A stretch of DNA of 64,000 nt, taken from Torymus aiolomorphi (Eukaryota; Arthropoda; Insecta; Hymenoptera; Torymidae). The notes under the pieces were generated by a model, which saw only the letters and a program-made list of their open reading frames with translations, was not told the DNA's origin and ran no database searches. A program made the position numbers and the translations under genes. Where the stretch lies: contig CM070874.1 in the NCBI GenBank assembly GCA_036365515.1, positions 51,552,583 to 51,616,582 of the forward strand, read 5' to 3'. Below are positions 10,287-24,035 of this stretch, one piece after another. Positions within the stretch are counted from its first letter, which is position 1, and every line of letters starts with the position of its first letter.

Positions 10287-12486
10287 TTTTTCTCTATTCC
10301 TCGGGCGAAAGTACGCGTTTTCGCCGTTTGTTTACACTAGAAGAAGAAGCACTTTTGCCCACTGCGTACGTCACTTGTTTCACGCGCGACTGAAAGCTCT
10401 GTGACCAATGTTTTGAATAGCCTAACCCCATATACGATACAGCGGATTGTGACTTTGCCGCGCGGAAGTCGCGAAAGTGTGCGACTTCGGCGCGGAACTG
10501 TCTCGCATCGGGAGCGTGGTGCTCTCAAGAAGGATGGTCTACTATGAATGCGTGTTTATTTATTTAGAAATATCCTCTCTCTCTCCCTATCTACCTTTAT
10601 CTCTCTCTATTTTAGCCTATTGGCGTAACATTATGATATTCGTATAAGTATTTTTATAAGTATTTTATTTACCACATTGTTTGGGAATTCAGCAATTTGA
10701 ATTCCCGCGGTTCCACTCAGCTCGGCTCGACTCACGGCGCAGCCACGGCGCGGCAGCACCTCGTGGCGTCTCGGCGGAACAGCTGAGACGCTATACTGAT
10801 TCGTGCAGTATAGTCGCGAGATTGCTATCTTTCTCACACTCTCATATGCAAATATGAGAGATATTAATTTGATTAGGGTGTAGTGAGACAAATTCAAGGA
10901 AGAAGACGGAAGTGGATCAAGGACTCGCTCTCTCTGAAACCAGCCTTGCCACGAGAAACATCTCTTCGCTGTGCACCTGCCATCGTTCATCGGAAAACTC
11001 TCAACGCAAATTCACTGGATCACTCACTTGGGACTCTCATCGCTTCTACATTCTCGCTCAACCATCACACATCAAAAGGCATCTCCGATTAATATAATCG
11101 CTGCTCCTGCCAGGTAACATCTCTCACTCCACACGAGGTCAGGTAGTAACCACTTGTTGGCCATTTTGAACGCCATTACTTCGTTGGCAAAACTCAAAGC
11201 AACAAATCAATAACATTTGTTTGCTGGTGATACTAGTTCATCGTGCTGAGCCGAGAAAGAAGAACTTCATTGGACAGACTCACTCACAAGGATAGGACAC
11301 ACTCATCTCATTGAAATCATCGTAGAAAACTCAAAAGGTTAGTAATCCCTCATATGGGATTCATACTATAATACAGTAATTGCTTTACTGAATTACACTC
11401 ACTAAGTGGACATGATTTAGCATTCATGTCAAAGTGTAATGAAACCAGTGAAAACTCAACAAACAGTGCTACGATAAACTCGCCTCTTTTATTCATGAAT
11501 AATCTCAACCAACCAGTTAGTCGCTTAGACTTCATTTAATAAAATATAGTGAATTTAGAAATCATTTATCGTTCAATCACCTTTATTTAATATTGTACTC
11601 TACTCTAGTCATCAAAATAGTTTATCTTTATATTCTTGTTATAACCAGTGTAATTTAATGTAATTATTAAGGCCAAATATGACTGTGAAAAATATAACAT
11701 GAAGTTTATATATAAATTGTGTTCGACTCAACTTATTTCATCACCCACAGCATGTTACTCATTTAAACTTATGGAATTCTCAAACACACATGTTCTCTTA
11801 TTTATTATTTCAAAGATTCTCTTTTTAGTTTTCTTTTGCATTGTTATGTTTTTGATAAATCTTTTATATCTCTTATGTATTTTACGACATAATGAACTAA
11901 ATTGTTATTGTATTCTATTACAATTGACTGAAATTTATAATTTTATACCTTTTAATGTATTTTCTAATTTTTTCCGAAAAGGCAGAATAAAGATTTATCT
12001 ATTTATCTATCTATCTCTCTATGCTTCTTTCTCTTGATTCACATGAGTATGTATAATAACCTGCTTGTTCATGTATTTTCGATGCCTGCCCCAACCAGCA
12101 GTACTCGCTATGCTCGTGCTGTAAATGTTGGCCGGGCATCGAACACACATAAACGCGCGCATCGGGAAAAACCAATTGCGACAGGTAAAATAAAATTGAA
12201 AAATATAACCTGCAAACTACAAGAACGACGTGAAGTCGCTAACGTTATCAAAGCATAGGGCGAAAGTAAAAACATGGCTGCGCAGAGTTGAGGTCACCAG
12301 GAAAGACGATGATTTTCGACTTTTCTAGACTGATTAATTAACGTACTTTCGCCCGGAAATAGAGAAAAATGCTATTTCTTACACGGAGGTTAAATGGAAC
12401 TCCTGCATGCACGTGATATGACGGCCTCGGCTTCGCCTCGGTCGTCATGTCACGTGCCTGCAAAAATTCCATTTTCCCCCTTGTAT
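10287..12486 (+). mobile_element. HINE-1: Helentron-type non-autonomous element
   Basis: Bounded on the left by a 5' subterminal repeat (10287-10316, core CGGGCGAAAGTACG) and on the right by its inverted partner (12341-12370, core CGTACTTTCGCCCGG), followed by a long imperfect stem-loop at about 12378-12485. The stem-loop centre reads CCTCGGCTTCGCCTCGG. This order (5' subterminal repeat, body, inverted 3' copy, terminal hairpin) is the layout of Helentron-associated elements such as DINE-1. The 2.2-kb body codes for nothing I recognise. Around 12076-12150 it carries a GC-rich block (GATGCCTGCCCC ... GGGCATCG) shared with HINE-2 and HINE-3. Near 11975-12030 an AATAAAGATTTATC tail with TATC repeats looks like the 3' end of a LINE caught inside. 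Confidence 0.6.
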
Positions 12487-12684
12487 TTTCAACGCTCTTA
12501 ATTATAATTCTTTTACTAATTTTCACTGTAGAATTGCAATCAGAGCTTATCTGGAAAAGTCGAATGTTGCCATTATTTTTTCATAAAAATTGGTTGAAAC
12601 AAATTAATTTTACAAAACTGATATCAGGTTGGGAATCAGTGATCTCAAAATCGTGTAAATATTTATTTATATGTATTGGGGTGT

Positions 12685-12882
12685 CCGTTATTCACCAAAC
12701 TCAAAATTTCCAAAATGTCTCGCCTGATTACTGCTCTGAGTCACTTAAAAATAGGCTCCACCAGTTTTGAGCCCGATTCGTGGAAAATCCAGGTGCCGCC
12801 CGATACCTCATTTTTAAATGGAGAGGAGCATTATTTCTGGTTTGATCAGATTACAAACTCTCAATCATAAGAATCAACCTAC
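12685..12882 (-). repeat. ~195-bp dispersed repeat, copy 1
   Basis: Its reverse complement matches 15045-15240 over most of its length, including GCCCCTCTCCA-like, ATGAGGTRTCGGGCGGCA and CAGTAATCAGGC blocks. The two copies face each other and enclose 2.2 kb of palindromes and (TA)n. Function unknown. Confidence 0.6.
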
Positions 12883-12904
12883 AAAGTGCTCAAGGCTTTC
12901 TTCT

Positions 12905-12905
12905 C

Positions 12906-12957
<52 letters not shown>

Positions 12958-12977
12958 TGTGTGTGTATATATATATA
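12905..12977. repeat. (TA)n-(TG)n-(TA)n microsatellite
   Basis: A compound dinucleotide tract of TG repeats flanked by short TA runs. Confidence 0.9.
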
Positions 12978-13014
12978 AACTTGTATAACGTTAGTTCCCA
13001 GAACCCCATGTTAC

Positions 13015-13172
13015 TGTATACCTATACGTGACTAAAGAAATAATGTCTCTTATGGGGGCCGATGTCCTCAAAACTGACGTTAAACATATGTAGATTCAGG
13101 GACTGTCCCCAAAACTAACAAATGTCCTAGAACCAACGTTAAACATCTGGAATGTCCTGGAAACTAACATAA

Positions 13173-13208
<36 letters not shown>
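13015..13208. repeat. Degenerate ~30-bp repeats of TGTCCTGGAAACTAAC type, ending in (TA)n
   Basis: At least four imperfect copies of ATGTCCTRGAAACTAACG followed by TTAAACAT occur here, then a (TA)n run at 13168-13207. Similar wording occurs at 36560-36640, and the neighbouring GTGACTAAAGAAATAAT motif also occurs in the 35.2-36.3 kb satellite. A dispersed family tied to (TA)n tracts is likely. Confidence 0.55.
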
Positions 13209-13212
<4 letters not shown>

Positions 13213-13214
13213 TG

Positions 13215-13345
13215 AAATTCTGGAAGTTTGAGGATTATATTCAGCACCCGCTTGGAAGTTTGAGGGGTTATGGGAAGTTTGAGGAGCCTCCTCAAACTTC
13301 CAATCTATATATTCAGCATCCGAGCGGAAGTTTGAGGGGTTTTCT
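13215..13345. repeat. GGAAGTTTGAGG repeats with an inverted pair
   Basis: Five copies of GGAAGTTTGAGG (allowing small changes) lie in about 120 bp. One copy is followed directly by its reverse complement, making a perfect hairpin near 13274-13302. Confidence 0.65.
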
Positions 13346-13436
13346 AGAGTCTATTTGTCTAGAGTCGGTAACCTGAGGGTTATTATTTCTTTAGCCACTC
13401 TGACCGACCGGGGTTGAGCTCCTCAAACTTACTAGC

Positions 13437-13438
<2 letters not shown>

Positions 13439-13500
<62 letters not shown>
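13439..13500. repeat. (TA)n microsatellite
   Basis: About 30 uninterrupted TA repeats directly left of the R2-like C-terminal fragment. Confidence 0.95.
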
Positions 13501-13509
<9 letters not shown>

Positions 13510-13823
13510 GTTTATCCTACGGCGATCGGAGCTGCCGTGCGGAGATATTGCCGAAAACCAACAATGTCCTGCAGATATACCCCCGCATCTATGGCGTGCG
13601 AATTGCTCGCCATAAATCCATCCTCACCTACATGGGTAGAAACTTCCGTCGCCAAGGCTTCACGGTGTACAACCAGCCGCACATCACCACCAGTGAAGGG
13701 CTGCGAAAGCCCGACATCGTCACCATCATGGGGTCTCTAAGGGTGGGGATAGAGGCCTAAGTTGCGGGCGAACAGTTCGACCTCGAACGAGCTCGGACTC
13801 TCAAGGTACATAAATACACCGGA

Positions 13824-15016
<1,193 letters not shown>

Positions 15017-15044
15017 AATAAAGCTCGCGAGCAGTTTGTAGACT

Positions 15045-15240
15045 GGTTATTGTGATTGAGCGTTTGTAATCTGAAAAAAAAAACAGATAAAATGCCCCTC
15101 TCCACTCAAATAATATGGGAAAAATGAGGTGTCGGGCGGCAGGTGGGTTTTCAACAAATCTGGCTTACACCTGATGGAAACCTATTTTTTGTGACCCAGC
15201 ACAGTAATCAGGCCAAAATTAGGCTCAAATCATAATTAAT
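15045..15240 (+). repeat. ~195-bp dispersed repeat, copy 2
   Basis: Inverted partner of 12685-12882. See that entry for shared blocks. Confidence 0.6.
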
Positions 15241-15263
15241 TAAGTATGAAAAGAGGATCGTTA

Positions 15264-16122
15264 ACACGGACGTATTTATGGTACAGCGTTGAGACGAATG
15301 TCCCGGTGTTCCGTAAGTTTTGTCCAAATTTATGAAACACTCTTTTCCGCACTATTTATTTGAAAAACTCTTTTGTTTTCAACTTTTTATGCTTAATAAT
15401 GGTGCAATCTCTGTTCCTCAGCTTCTTTTAACCAATCAGGCCTAGAAAACGAATATAAACGTTAATTAAAGTCTTAATTAAAAATCATAAAACATAGCCT
15501 CAAAAGACTTACATGGTTGATTTTGGTCCCTCTGACATGAGTGATTCATGGGCTAGATAACTTCACAGTGGGAAATATTTAAACTCGATGGACCATATAA
15601 CTTCATATTTGACATGATTATTTAGATTTATAATGTTATATTTTGGTAAAAAAATCAATTTCCTTCTATTTGAGAATAATTATTTTTCAAAGTTATTTGC
15701 ATTTTTTTAAAAACCTTTTTTGAAAATGTAATTTTTATAACCATTATATATACAAAGAATCATCTCAAATATAAAGTTATGTAGTCCATTGAGTCTAAAT
15801 ATTTCCAGCGGTGAAGTCATCCAGCCCATAAATCAGTTATCGAACAACTGGATTTTGGATCTGCTATACGGAGGGATCAAAATCAATCATGTCAGTCTTT
15901 TGAGGATATGTCTCAAGATTTTCAATTAAAGTTTATATTGGTTTTTTCGGTCTGGTTGATTAAAATAAAGTTGACGAACGAAGATCGCTCCATTATTAGC
16001 ATCAAAAGTTTCACATAAAATAGTTTTTTCAATAAATAGTGGGGGAAAGAGTGTTCCGCAAATCAGGACAAGGTAGGTCATATTAATGAGACACGTCAAT
16101 CATTGTATCATAAATACGGACT
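15264..16122. mobile_element. Foldback-type element, ~370-bp arms
   Basis: The ends match as inverted repeats (GGACGTATTTATG on the left, CATAAATACGGAC on the right). Long imperfect arms continue inward: the ACACTCTTTTCCGCACTATTT block on the left pairs with AAATAGTGGGGGAAAGAGTGT on the right, and so on to the centre near 15690. No coding capacity. It is likely a non-autonomous DNA element. Confidence 0.65.
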
Positions 16123-17275
16123 TCTAAACAACTAACGTAGGTGTTGTGAAACAGTCAAATAAGTTATTAAACTATATTCAAATTGCGAAAACGTATCATG
16201 TATCTATAACCTACAACTCTTAAGCTTTCGAATAAGCTATATAACATCTTTTGAAAGCATTGGATTTTCTTACAATAGATAAACTAACTAGGCAAGTGCT
16301 CCTGCTGCTTCTAACTGTCACTGTTCCGCACGCTGAGAAGAGCGTGTGGTGAGAAAGTAACATTAAAACAATAAAGGAGCATTAAAAAAAGTATGCAAAA
16401 ATTTTTACACGCTCAGTTACTTTCACGTTGTATCAGCTTGCGGGAATGTGGCAGTTTAATTACGTAAATGCGCATACAAAATTGAATTTAACGCACACTT
16501 ATAGGAAAAACGAATTCACTTAATTTGTGAAATGTATTTAGTTTGCAGTAAAAATGAATTTTTTATTTTTGTCATTATATATATTGACAAATAAACATGA
16601 GTTTATACTATTTATTTTTATATTTATCCAACTAGTTTCTCTCGCTAGATTTCTCCAGAGTGGAAAAATCTTAATGATAGTAGGGAGAAATACTTGGCGG
16701 AGGAAGGCCCAAGCAACCTCTGGTCCCCTCTACCCTAACACTTCACCATAGCTAGACCCTAACGAACACAACAGCTTTCTTATAAAGGAGTATAACGAGC
16801 TCCTCGTACTGCATAGTAGCCCCCGCTGTAACAGAAGGAACGTTGTTCCAGTCTTCCCCTGTAAGGACCCGCTCGATCTCTACATGCCGAATCGCCCTCA
16901 ATACTCTCCTCACTCTGTCTCACCTGATTATGGGTTGAGACGGATGCTAGCGCCTGCCAATAGTATCCTAGTTGATAGTAATGATGATCATCGTACGGGT
17001 ACATAGGACAACGAAGAAGGAAGGTGGCGATATGAAGAGCCACTGTTGTAGTTGCTAGGCAAGGCAGCTGGTGCCATCAACGTTTATTAGCTCTGGAGAA
17101 GAGAAGAAAGTCTCTCTCTGCACGTACCGACCCATCTTGTCCTCATCGTGTCAAGTTGTCGGCGCTGCCCTCGCTGCCAGGGCCGTATACCGCGGCATCA
17201 CTTATTGTATGAGTGCTGAACTTGGTAGGTGGGCCATTTCAATTACAGCGTTGGCGTCGTCGTTTGGCTCATCAT

Positions 17276-17276
<1 letters not shown>
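16123..17276. other. Stretch without a recognisable gene
   Basis: The left half is AT-rich. From 16640 to 17276 the sequence is balanced in GC and open frames exist on both strands. The minus frame ending at 16780 contains LHIATFLLRCPMYP, which vaguely resembles C-terminal zinc regions of LINE proteins, but too little matches to call it. Confidence 0.4.

Positions 17277-17338
<62 letters not shown>
17277..17338. repeat. (GA)n microsatellite
   Basis: About 31 GA repeats. Confidence 0.95.
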
Positions 17339-17341
<3 letters not shown>

Positions 17342-19985
17342 TAGCGTGAGACCGCTTTGCAGTAGTGGCTATCGAGTCCCCGCTCAGTCGTCGTCGCGAG
17401 CTAAGTACTCGGTCACCCCGTGCTGGGTCTTACGATAGCCTAGACGGCAAGGCCACCTGCCTTCGTCTAGGTTCGTTGTCGGCCCGGCACATTCTGTTTC
17501 AGACCGCAATATTTTATCAACACCGTCACCGACGCCCCTTAGCCATCATCGCTGCCGTTATCGCCGCAGCACCGGGAGATCAAACCAGGCCCGCCAGCTT
17601 CGTCGTCACCGCAGGCGAATCGACCATCTCCACAGTACTACCATGCCGTGAGCCGTGAGTCTGTTAAACAGCCAAGCACCTGACTCACACCGTCATCACC
17701 TGTCTCAGAGCACCAGCGCCGGCCCCTCTCTAGCACGTCAGATGTAGGTTTGCGTCGCCTGCGGGGCTCTGGCTCGCGCCTAGAGCCACGTTGCTACCGA
17801 AGAATATTGTACCGCGAAACAATTCTATGCTCCATCGTCGCGCAGGACTTTGCGCCTCGCCTCTTTGATTGACCTGGTCATATATTGTATTATAGTTTGG
17901 TATGGTGCTGAGTTCTCCTCAGCTGGCGCTCAACAAAATTTCTGTATTGTAGCTTCTCATTCTATACTTTTTTCGTTTATAATAAATTTGTAAATTTTAA
18001 TTGTTTGTCGTGAGTTTTCATTTAGCAAAAAAGATTAAATTCATCGTTTCCTCGTCCCTCACTGCATGTTGTATCGTAATATTTGTAAGTAGCTGAAACA
18101 ACATAACGATCAAGACTACTCCAGAAACATCGAGGGTTCGCACTGGTAAATCTAGAGTTATATAACTTATCGTGACTACTCATTATTTGTCGCATTTTCA
18201 TTAAATTGTTATTTTTATACTACGAGTATTTACATTTTTAACTATAATTAATAGTAATAATTAATAATAATACTGATAACACGGGTGCAGCTAAAGTCCG
18301 ACGTTATGGTAATATTACATTAATTAAATAAAATATATTAATTGTGAATAGTAATACATATACACTGCACCCGTGATGGAATTCTCTCCACTATTGGCTT
18401 TTCTCTATATCTATGGTTTTTATTTTCCTTTTCCCCTCTTCGGTCATATCCGAGATCTATTTGCCTCTATTTCTATGTTATAACGAAGTCAGAGTACAGT
18501 TAGATGAATAGTTATATAAACACGAAATCACCTGAATGGAATACCGGTTTGCTGTACCATGTACTCATAATTAACAACACGTTAACAAAATAAATTAACA
18601 AAATACATTAACAAATACATTTACGTTATGATTTACGTTATGATTTAAGATACATGATTATGTTAGTCGTTTAAAAAGAGTTTAGCAGCATTGAAGGCGC
18701 ACGTAGCGCGTCTAACATTCTTGTTTCCAAAAAAGTAAACAAAAGCTCTTTTTTTCTAGTTTCATTTTCTCTTTGAAACTTTCTGGGGTGAATGACTGAA
18801 GTTTAGAGAAGAGAGCTTTTTCCATTTTCTTAAAAAATGTTAACCTTTATAAAATATGTTTTACCCAGCCGTTTTTAATTGCACACGATTTCCCGTGTAC
18901 TTTGTGATGTGAGAAAGAAGAAAAATCGCGTACGGGAGGTGTGCTTTCAAAAAAAATTTTGGCCAGTTTTGATGTCGTCTGAGGTGTAAATTTTGTATTA
19001 ATTTTTTCATATAACACATAACAGCAAAATCTATTTTTTTTTAAATTACTTACAAGAATAGTGCACTTCTACAAATTTTACAATATTCTATTACTTCATT
19101 TTGAAGGTCAAACTACTAAGTTTCCCTTTTTGAAATGTCCGACGAACTGTCAACTTAAATTTAGAAGAAAGAAAATATTTGCGATATAGCACCTTTTTCA
19201 GTGATCAGTATAAATATCTACAGCTACATAGCTCCTTTAACAAGGCTTTTTTGAAATAGCTCCTTTTACAAGGCTTTTATGAAATACCATCTCTTTACTC
19301 CCAGCTAACAATATCATTTATAGATCACTGTCCAACAAACGGTGATTTAAAGAGTTAAGTTGACGTAGCGCTACCGCGCTAAAACTGCTACTGTTTCATA
19401 CTAATAAACATTAATTATAATATTAATATGCTATTCAAAACAGATTCTAAAAGTATATTACTCAACAATTTAAGATCACTGTGCACCGGCGCGCATAGCT
19501 ACTCTTGGCGTTTTCTATAGTTAAGTACGCGAATACCGACAAACCATAATCATTTTATTATGTTTAACACTTCTCCTATCGATGCTTTAAGTCGTATGTT
19601 GCGCTACTTCGTAACCTTTTGCCAATTAAACACGATTCGTCTATAGGCGTTTCACGTAATGGCAGCTGAGAACAGGGCCGCTACAGACGGTAGCCTCACA
19701 TTTTTCTAGGTTGAGCAAATCAACTTTTTAATCATTTCACTTTCATTAGCCTTTTTTCTTCCTTCTGTGGTACTCTTCATTTTGTAACCCCTGCCGTTAT
19801 TTTCACATATTCAGTAGCCTACATCGTATATAATCTAGTCTCCCAACTCATTATTTTTCTTTTGAATGAGCTAGTGATAGCGTAACGTACTTTTAAATAC
19901 GTGGGCTTTTATGTAGCTGTGCGCGTGTATGTATAGTCATGTGCGGGCCAGCGTTCGTAAGCGCGTATTCTATTTAAACTTTTTT
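17339..19985. other. Non-coding stretch, GC-rich start then AT-rich
   Basis: 17340-17880 is GC-rich with a plus-strand open frame (17365-17658) that has no motif I know, followed by AATAAA-like signals near 17980. It could be an exon or promoter relic, but nothing proves it. 18000-19985 is AT-rich with no gene. A short inverted pair (CACGGGTGCAG near 18278 and CTGCACCCGTG near 18366) brackets about 90 bp. Confidence 0.4.
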
Positions 19986-19990
19986 GCATG

Positions 19991-20110
19991 TTTTCGTGCA
20001 ACTCCGAAAATTCATAACTTTATTTTCTCCTGGTCCATCGTCGCTGCAACACTTTCTCGTTTTTTTTTTTTTTTTAATTAAATAAATTATCGGGTGTATC
20101 AGTACGTATA

Positions 20111-20148
<38 letters not shown>

Positions 20149-20240
20149 AATTAAAAAAAAAAAAAAAAAACGAGAAAGTGTTGCAGCGACGATGGACCAG
20201 GAGAAAATAAAGTTATGAATTTTCGGAATTGCACGAAAAC
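19991..20240. repeat. Near-perfect palindrome, ~100-bp arms
   Basis: The sequence from GTTTTCGTGCAA through TCCATCGTCGCTGCAACACT to a poly-T run is repeated in inverted order after a TA-rich centre. The arms are almost identical, so it is a young MITE, a recent inverted duplication or an assembly fold-back. A (TA)n run follows at 20239-20267. Confidence 0.75.
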
Positions 20241-20993
20241 TATATATATATATATATATATATATACTGATGGTGCGTACGTATACTACAAAAGCCCGCT
20301 TTTTGACGAAGAAAGAATAACAAACTCTGTGCATGTATAGATGAAATAATTACAAAAAAAGTTTAACGTTGTAAAGATAATGTCAACAATTTTTTCATTT
20401 TTGATATACAAGTTATGAAATCAGCCCTCAGGGTATACAAAAAATAAAATCGCAAAAAATGATGAGGGTATTAGGAAGTAGGCTTACAATTTACTATTCA
20501 ATTTTTTTCTTGACGACCAATAGGTTGATCTTTTTTCTCCACAAATGTAACTTATATAGACGTATTTGGATAGAAATTTTTTTAATCCGCCTGAATTACA
20601 TCGGTTACATAAAAGTGCATCGATGCAAAAAATTGGGATGATATTAGGTCTAGGCATAAAAGTCCTTTAATAGAAAAAATTTCATTACAATTTTATTTCG
20701 TTCTTGATTCATTAACCTATGAGTATTTTACAGTGCTCAAATCAAAGAATTTAAGAAATCTCTTCAGAAATACAATCAAAGAATTTGGATGACGTTTCAA
20801 TAAATCGTATTATTTCTTATTTCTTTAAATTTACTTCCGCTAAATTAAATTAAAATATTTTTGGATAAATAATTAGCTCTCTATTTCACTTTTTTCCACT
20901 CTTTTCCTTTCTAACAGTGTTACTTGTACCTTCAAAAAAATCTACAAAGAAAAAGCTTGTCTACGGGGAATTAACATTAGATAATTAATCTTA

Positions 20994-22250
20994 CAAGGAA
21001 AGTACCCGAACTGTCAAATTAAAAAAAATTCCAAACCCATATTAAAAAGTACACCTCCATGCGAGATTCACGAAACCATTTTTTTTATCGGCTGAGAAGC
21101 GCTTTATAAGGGTTAAAATCACCCCTAAAGTTTACCCCCAAGAAACGTTTTTTTGATATATCTCGGCTTCTACTTAACTTTTTTTAACGAAACAAAATGG
21201 AAAGAGTTTCTTATTAAAAAGCCAAGAAATCCATGGTAGTATGAACATTAAGGGTTGCATCCCTTATTTTTTAGAGGGTGAAATTGTGTTTTTTTAAGAA
21301 TAATTTTTGTTGTGAGAATTCATAAAATAATTAAAAATAGGTCAAAACATTATTTTTACCAACTACAATAAATAACAGTTGGTGTTTTTGGGCATTCTTC
21401 GCGAAACAACCCCTTAAGAGGTGGTAAACCACCCCTAACACAAATGAATTAGGTATATTTTTTTGGCAATTATTTTTTTCCTTAAAATGGGTTCTTGAAG
21501 TCGTTAATCGGAATCCACAGTTAGATCCACAATAAAAATTTGAAAATAGTTAATTCAATATGGCGAAAAATTTTTTAGAAATATTTTAAATTCCACGAAA
21601 AATAGTATGTAGACCCCCTAGCGGAAATTATATTATGTAAATAAGTGTATAATAATGTAACAATGTTTTGTTATGTTATTCTATTATTTATTATTTTTTT
21701 ATCATACACTTGTTTATCGTACGATAAACAAGTGTATGATAATGTAGTTGTTTGTAAAAAAGTGTAAGAAAACGTAACAAATTGTACTTTTCTACTGGAT
21801 TTCGAACGCTTTTACATTTTACCACAGTTTAGACCATTTTTTAATAATTTCTTACTTTTCCTTACATTTGTCTACGTTTTATTACTTTTTAATTTGTACT
21901 TTTAATTCAAATTTTATAGGCATTCTTACACTTTCGTACATCTTTTTACATTTTATTATATATTTGTACTTTTAATTACATCTTTTTACGTTTATATACA
22001 CATTTTACATCGTATCACATATTTGTACACTTTTTTCAAATAGTTCATAATTATACTTTTATAATAATTTATAATTGTACTTTTATTTAAATAATGCTAT
22101 AAATAAAATATTTTCAAAGATGTAAAGAAAAATACTAAAACGTAATAAAATGTAAATTATTATGTATTAGAAATATAATTTAATATATGTTACAAAATGT
22201 AAGTTACTGTATAAAAGTTTAAATTTTTACAAATTCTTACAGATTTTTAC
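20994..22250 (+). repeat. Left terminal inverted repeat of element L1
   Basis: Pairs with 25365-26614. The outer ~600 bp is ordinary sequence. The inner ~600 bp is crowded with TTACATTTT, TGTACTTTT and similar words that may be transposase-binding sites. It includes a perfect 40-bp palindrome at 21701-21740. Confidence 0.85.
21701..21740. repeat. Perfect 40-bp palindrome inside the left TIR
   Basis: ATCATACACTTGTTTATCGT is followed directly by its reverse complement. The right TIR (near 25880-25910) keeps only one half plus the centre, so one arm was lost or gained after the TIRs formed. Confidence 0.9.
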
Positions 22251-22259
22251 AATTTATTA

Positions 22260-22261
22260 TA

Positions 22262-22310
<49 letters not shown>

Positions 22311-22320
22311 TTTTATTTTT
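22260..22320. repeat. (TTA)n microsatellite
   Basis: A run of ATT/TTA trinucleotides just inside the left TIR. Confidence 0.9.
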
Positions 22321-22446
22321 TTTTTTTATTATCTTTTAATACAAATTCTTATACAATTCTACCAATTTCTAAGCAGCACAACGACCAATTTTAAATCCTA
22401 CGGGTCAGCCAACAGCAGACGGCAAGCTAGCTAATTATTCTGACGA

Positions 22447-24035
22447 TCATGGATTATATGTTTTACAATAATGATATTCATGAAAAAAATGTTGTAAACA
22501 TAGCGATTTTTTGCACCATGAACATGTTATAATCGCTCGTTTACCACAAATATCGCATGTAATAAAATTAGAATTGAAGGAAAATTTTTTTGGGTTTTCA
22601 ATTTTTTCTGGCCTTTCATCAATGTAACCGGCGGCGTACCAAGCATATTTAAATAAATTTTGAAACCTGGGACTTGATAATTGATTATGTACTAATGAAT
22701 GCATTTTGATTATATTATTTCTATCGTGTAAGTTGAGATCCTCATTTGTTAGAAATATCATATCCGAAAACGTTCGAACGAAGTTCTTCCACATTCGAAA
22801 ACCGTAAATATCAAGCGGTTGAAGTTCACTTGTTGTTCTTTGTGGAATTTGTAGAATCGTTAAGGTTTTATGTTCCGGTTTTACTTTATAAATTATATCT
22901 AGGCAGTGACCTCTCCATGAATCAAGCAATAGGGTACTTGTTATGGTAGTTGATGGAAAATATACATCTTGCGCCCAAGTTACAACATGTTCTTTAGTCA
23001 ATTTACCTGATTTCGATGCCATTACATAAACATTTTTGCTGCAAATAAATTTTTTCTGACTACAGTTCCAAACTCTCCTTTTGGTTCTTGCATGACTAAA
23101 AAGAAGGGTGATAGAAGTTTTCCTTCAACAGATACAGTAGGTTGGATAGTATAAGAATGAGTTGTCGAATGCACTGATTGCACTATACTCTCTACACTTT
23201 TATCTCCTCTAAGATTGAGGATTCGACCACTGTGCATTTCGTAATTAAAACCACTTTGGTCGGAGTTATAAACACGTTTTGCATCATATTTTATGATGGC
23301 ATTTTTTACTCTATTGCGAAATTCCTGTTTTTGTGCTGACCATTCTTCTGAATCATCTATAGATTTTTTAGTAATAATTTTTGTTATTTTTTGAGAAACG
23401 ATATTAAATCGCCGTTTAAATTCATTTAACCAGTATCTAGAAGCTTTAAATTCATTGAAGTTTAACTCTAATGCTTTTTCTTTTGCCATACGTCATACAT
23501 CAATGTCATGAATGGGTATTCTATTCGATCTGGCTACGTTAAATTTTTGTAAACAATATTCCTCAATTTTTTTCAATTTATCGATCCTACTTCCTCCTAT
23601 TGCCACTTGATCTCTCCATCTATACAGCTGACGTGCTGTTTTTAATTTTTTGAATCGATTTTGGACTGTTTCAAATTTTAACTTGTTTTTACCACCTAAC
23701 CAATACTCCACAGCTTGCTTTTTGTAGTCAAAATTAATACTCTTTGATTCGGTCCTACATTGATTTTCAGTTTCGGGTGTTATCATATCTTCTGCATCGA
23801 TATCTTCATGTAAATCATCTGCAGGTATGTCATCGTAAGGTTCGTAGGTATCATCATAATATAGAAATTCTTCCGTTTCTTCGTAAATACTACGATCATT
23901 TATACTTGATATTATAATATTATACACTATATTAGCAACATTTCTTTCAGCGTCATTAACAGGTAATTTCTTTTCTTGATCTTGAAACATACTATTTAAA
24001 ATAAATAAAACATTCATCGCATTTACCAAATTCAT
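22447..24035 (-). pseudogene. Transposase of element L1 (HTH + DDE + C-terminal Cys finger), one stop and one frameshift
   Basis: Three consecutive open segments form one protein of about 530 residues. Segment 1 (24035-23496) has an acidic N-terminus, then a helix-turn-helix-like region around FDYKKQAVEYWL and TARQLYRWRDQV. It meets a TGA at 23493-23495, where element L2 has TGG (tryptophan). The same frame continues through 23489-23022 with a CENP-B-type HTH (NFNEFKASRYWLNEFKRRFN) and the first catalytic aspartate (VYNSDQSGF). A one-base shift near 23040 leads into 23022-22447, with SKSGKLT, the second aspartate in LLLDSWRGH, the third in SELQPLD (36 residues between them), then HSLVHNQLSSPRF and a C-terminal finger (CDICG, CSWCKKSLC, HFFHEYHYC). 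All three catalytic aspartates are kept. It should bind the TIRs and cut and paste the element. Confidence 0.85.

Noticed and set aside
17365..17658. 97-codon plus-strand open frame
   Set aside because: No motif and no clear start context; GC-rich composition alone explains it.
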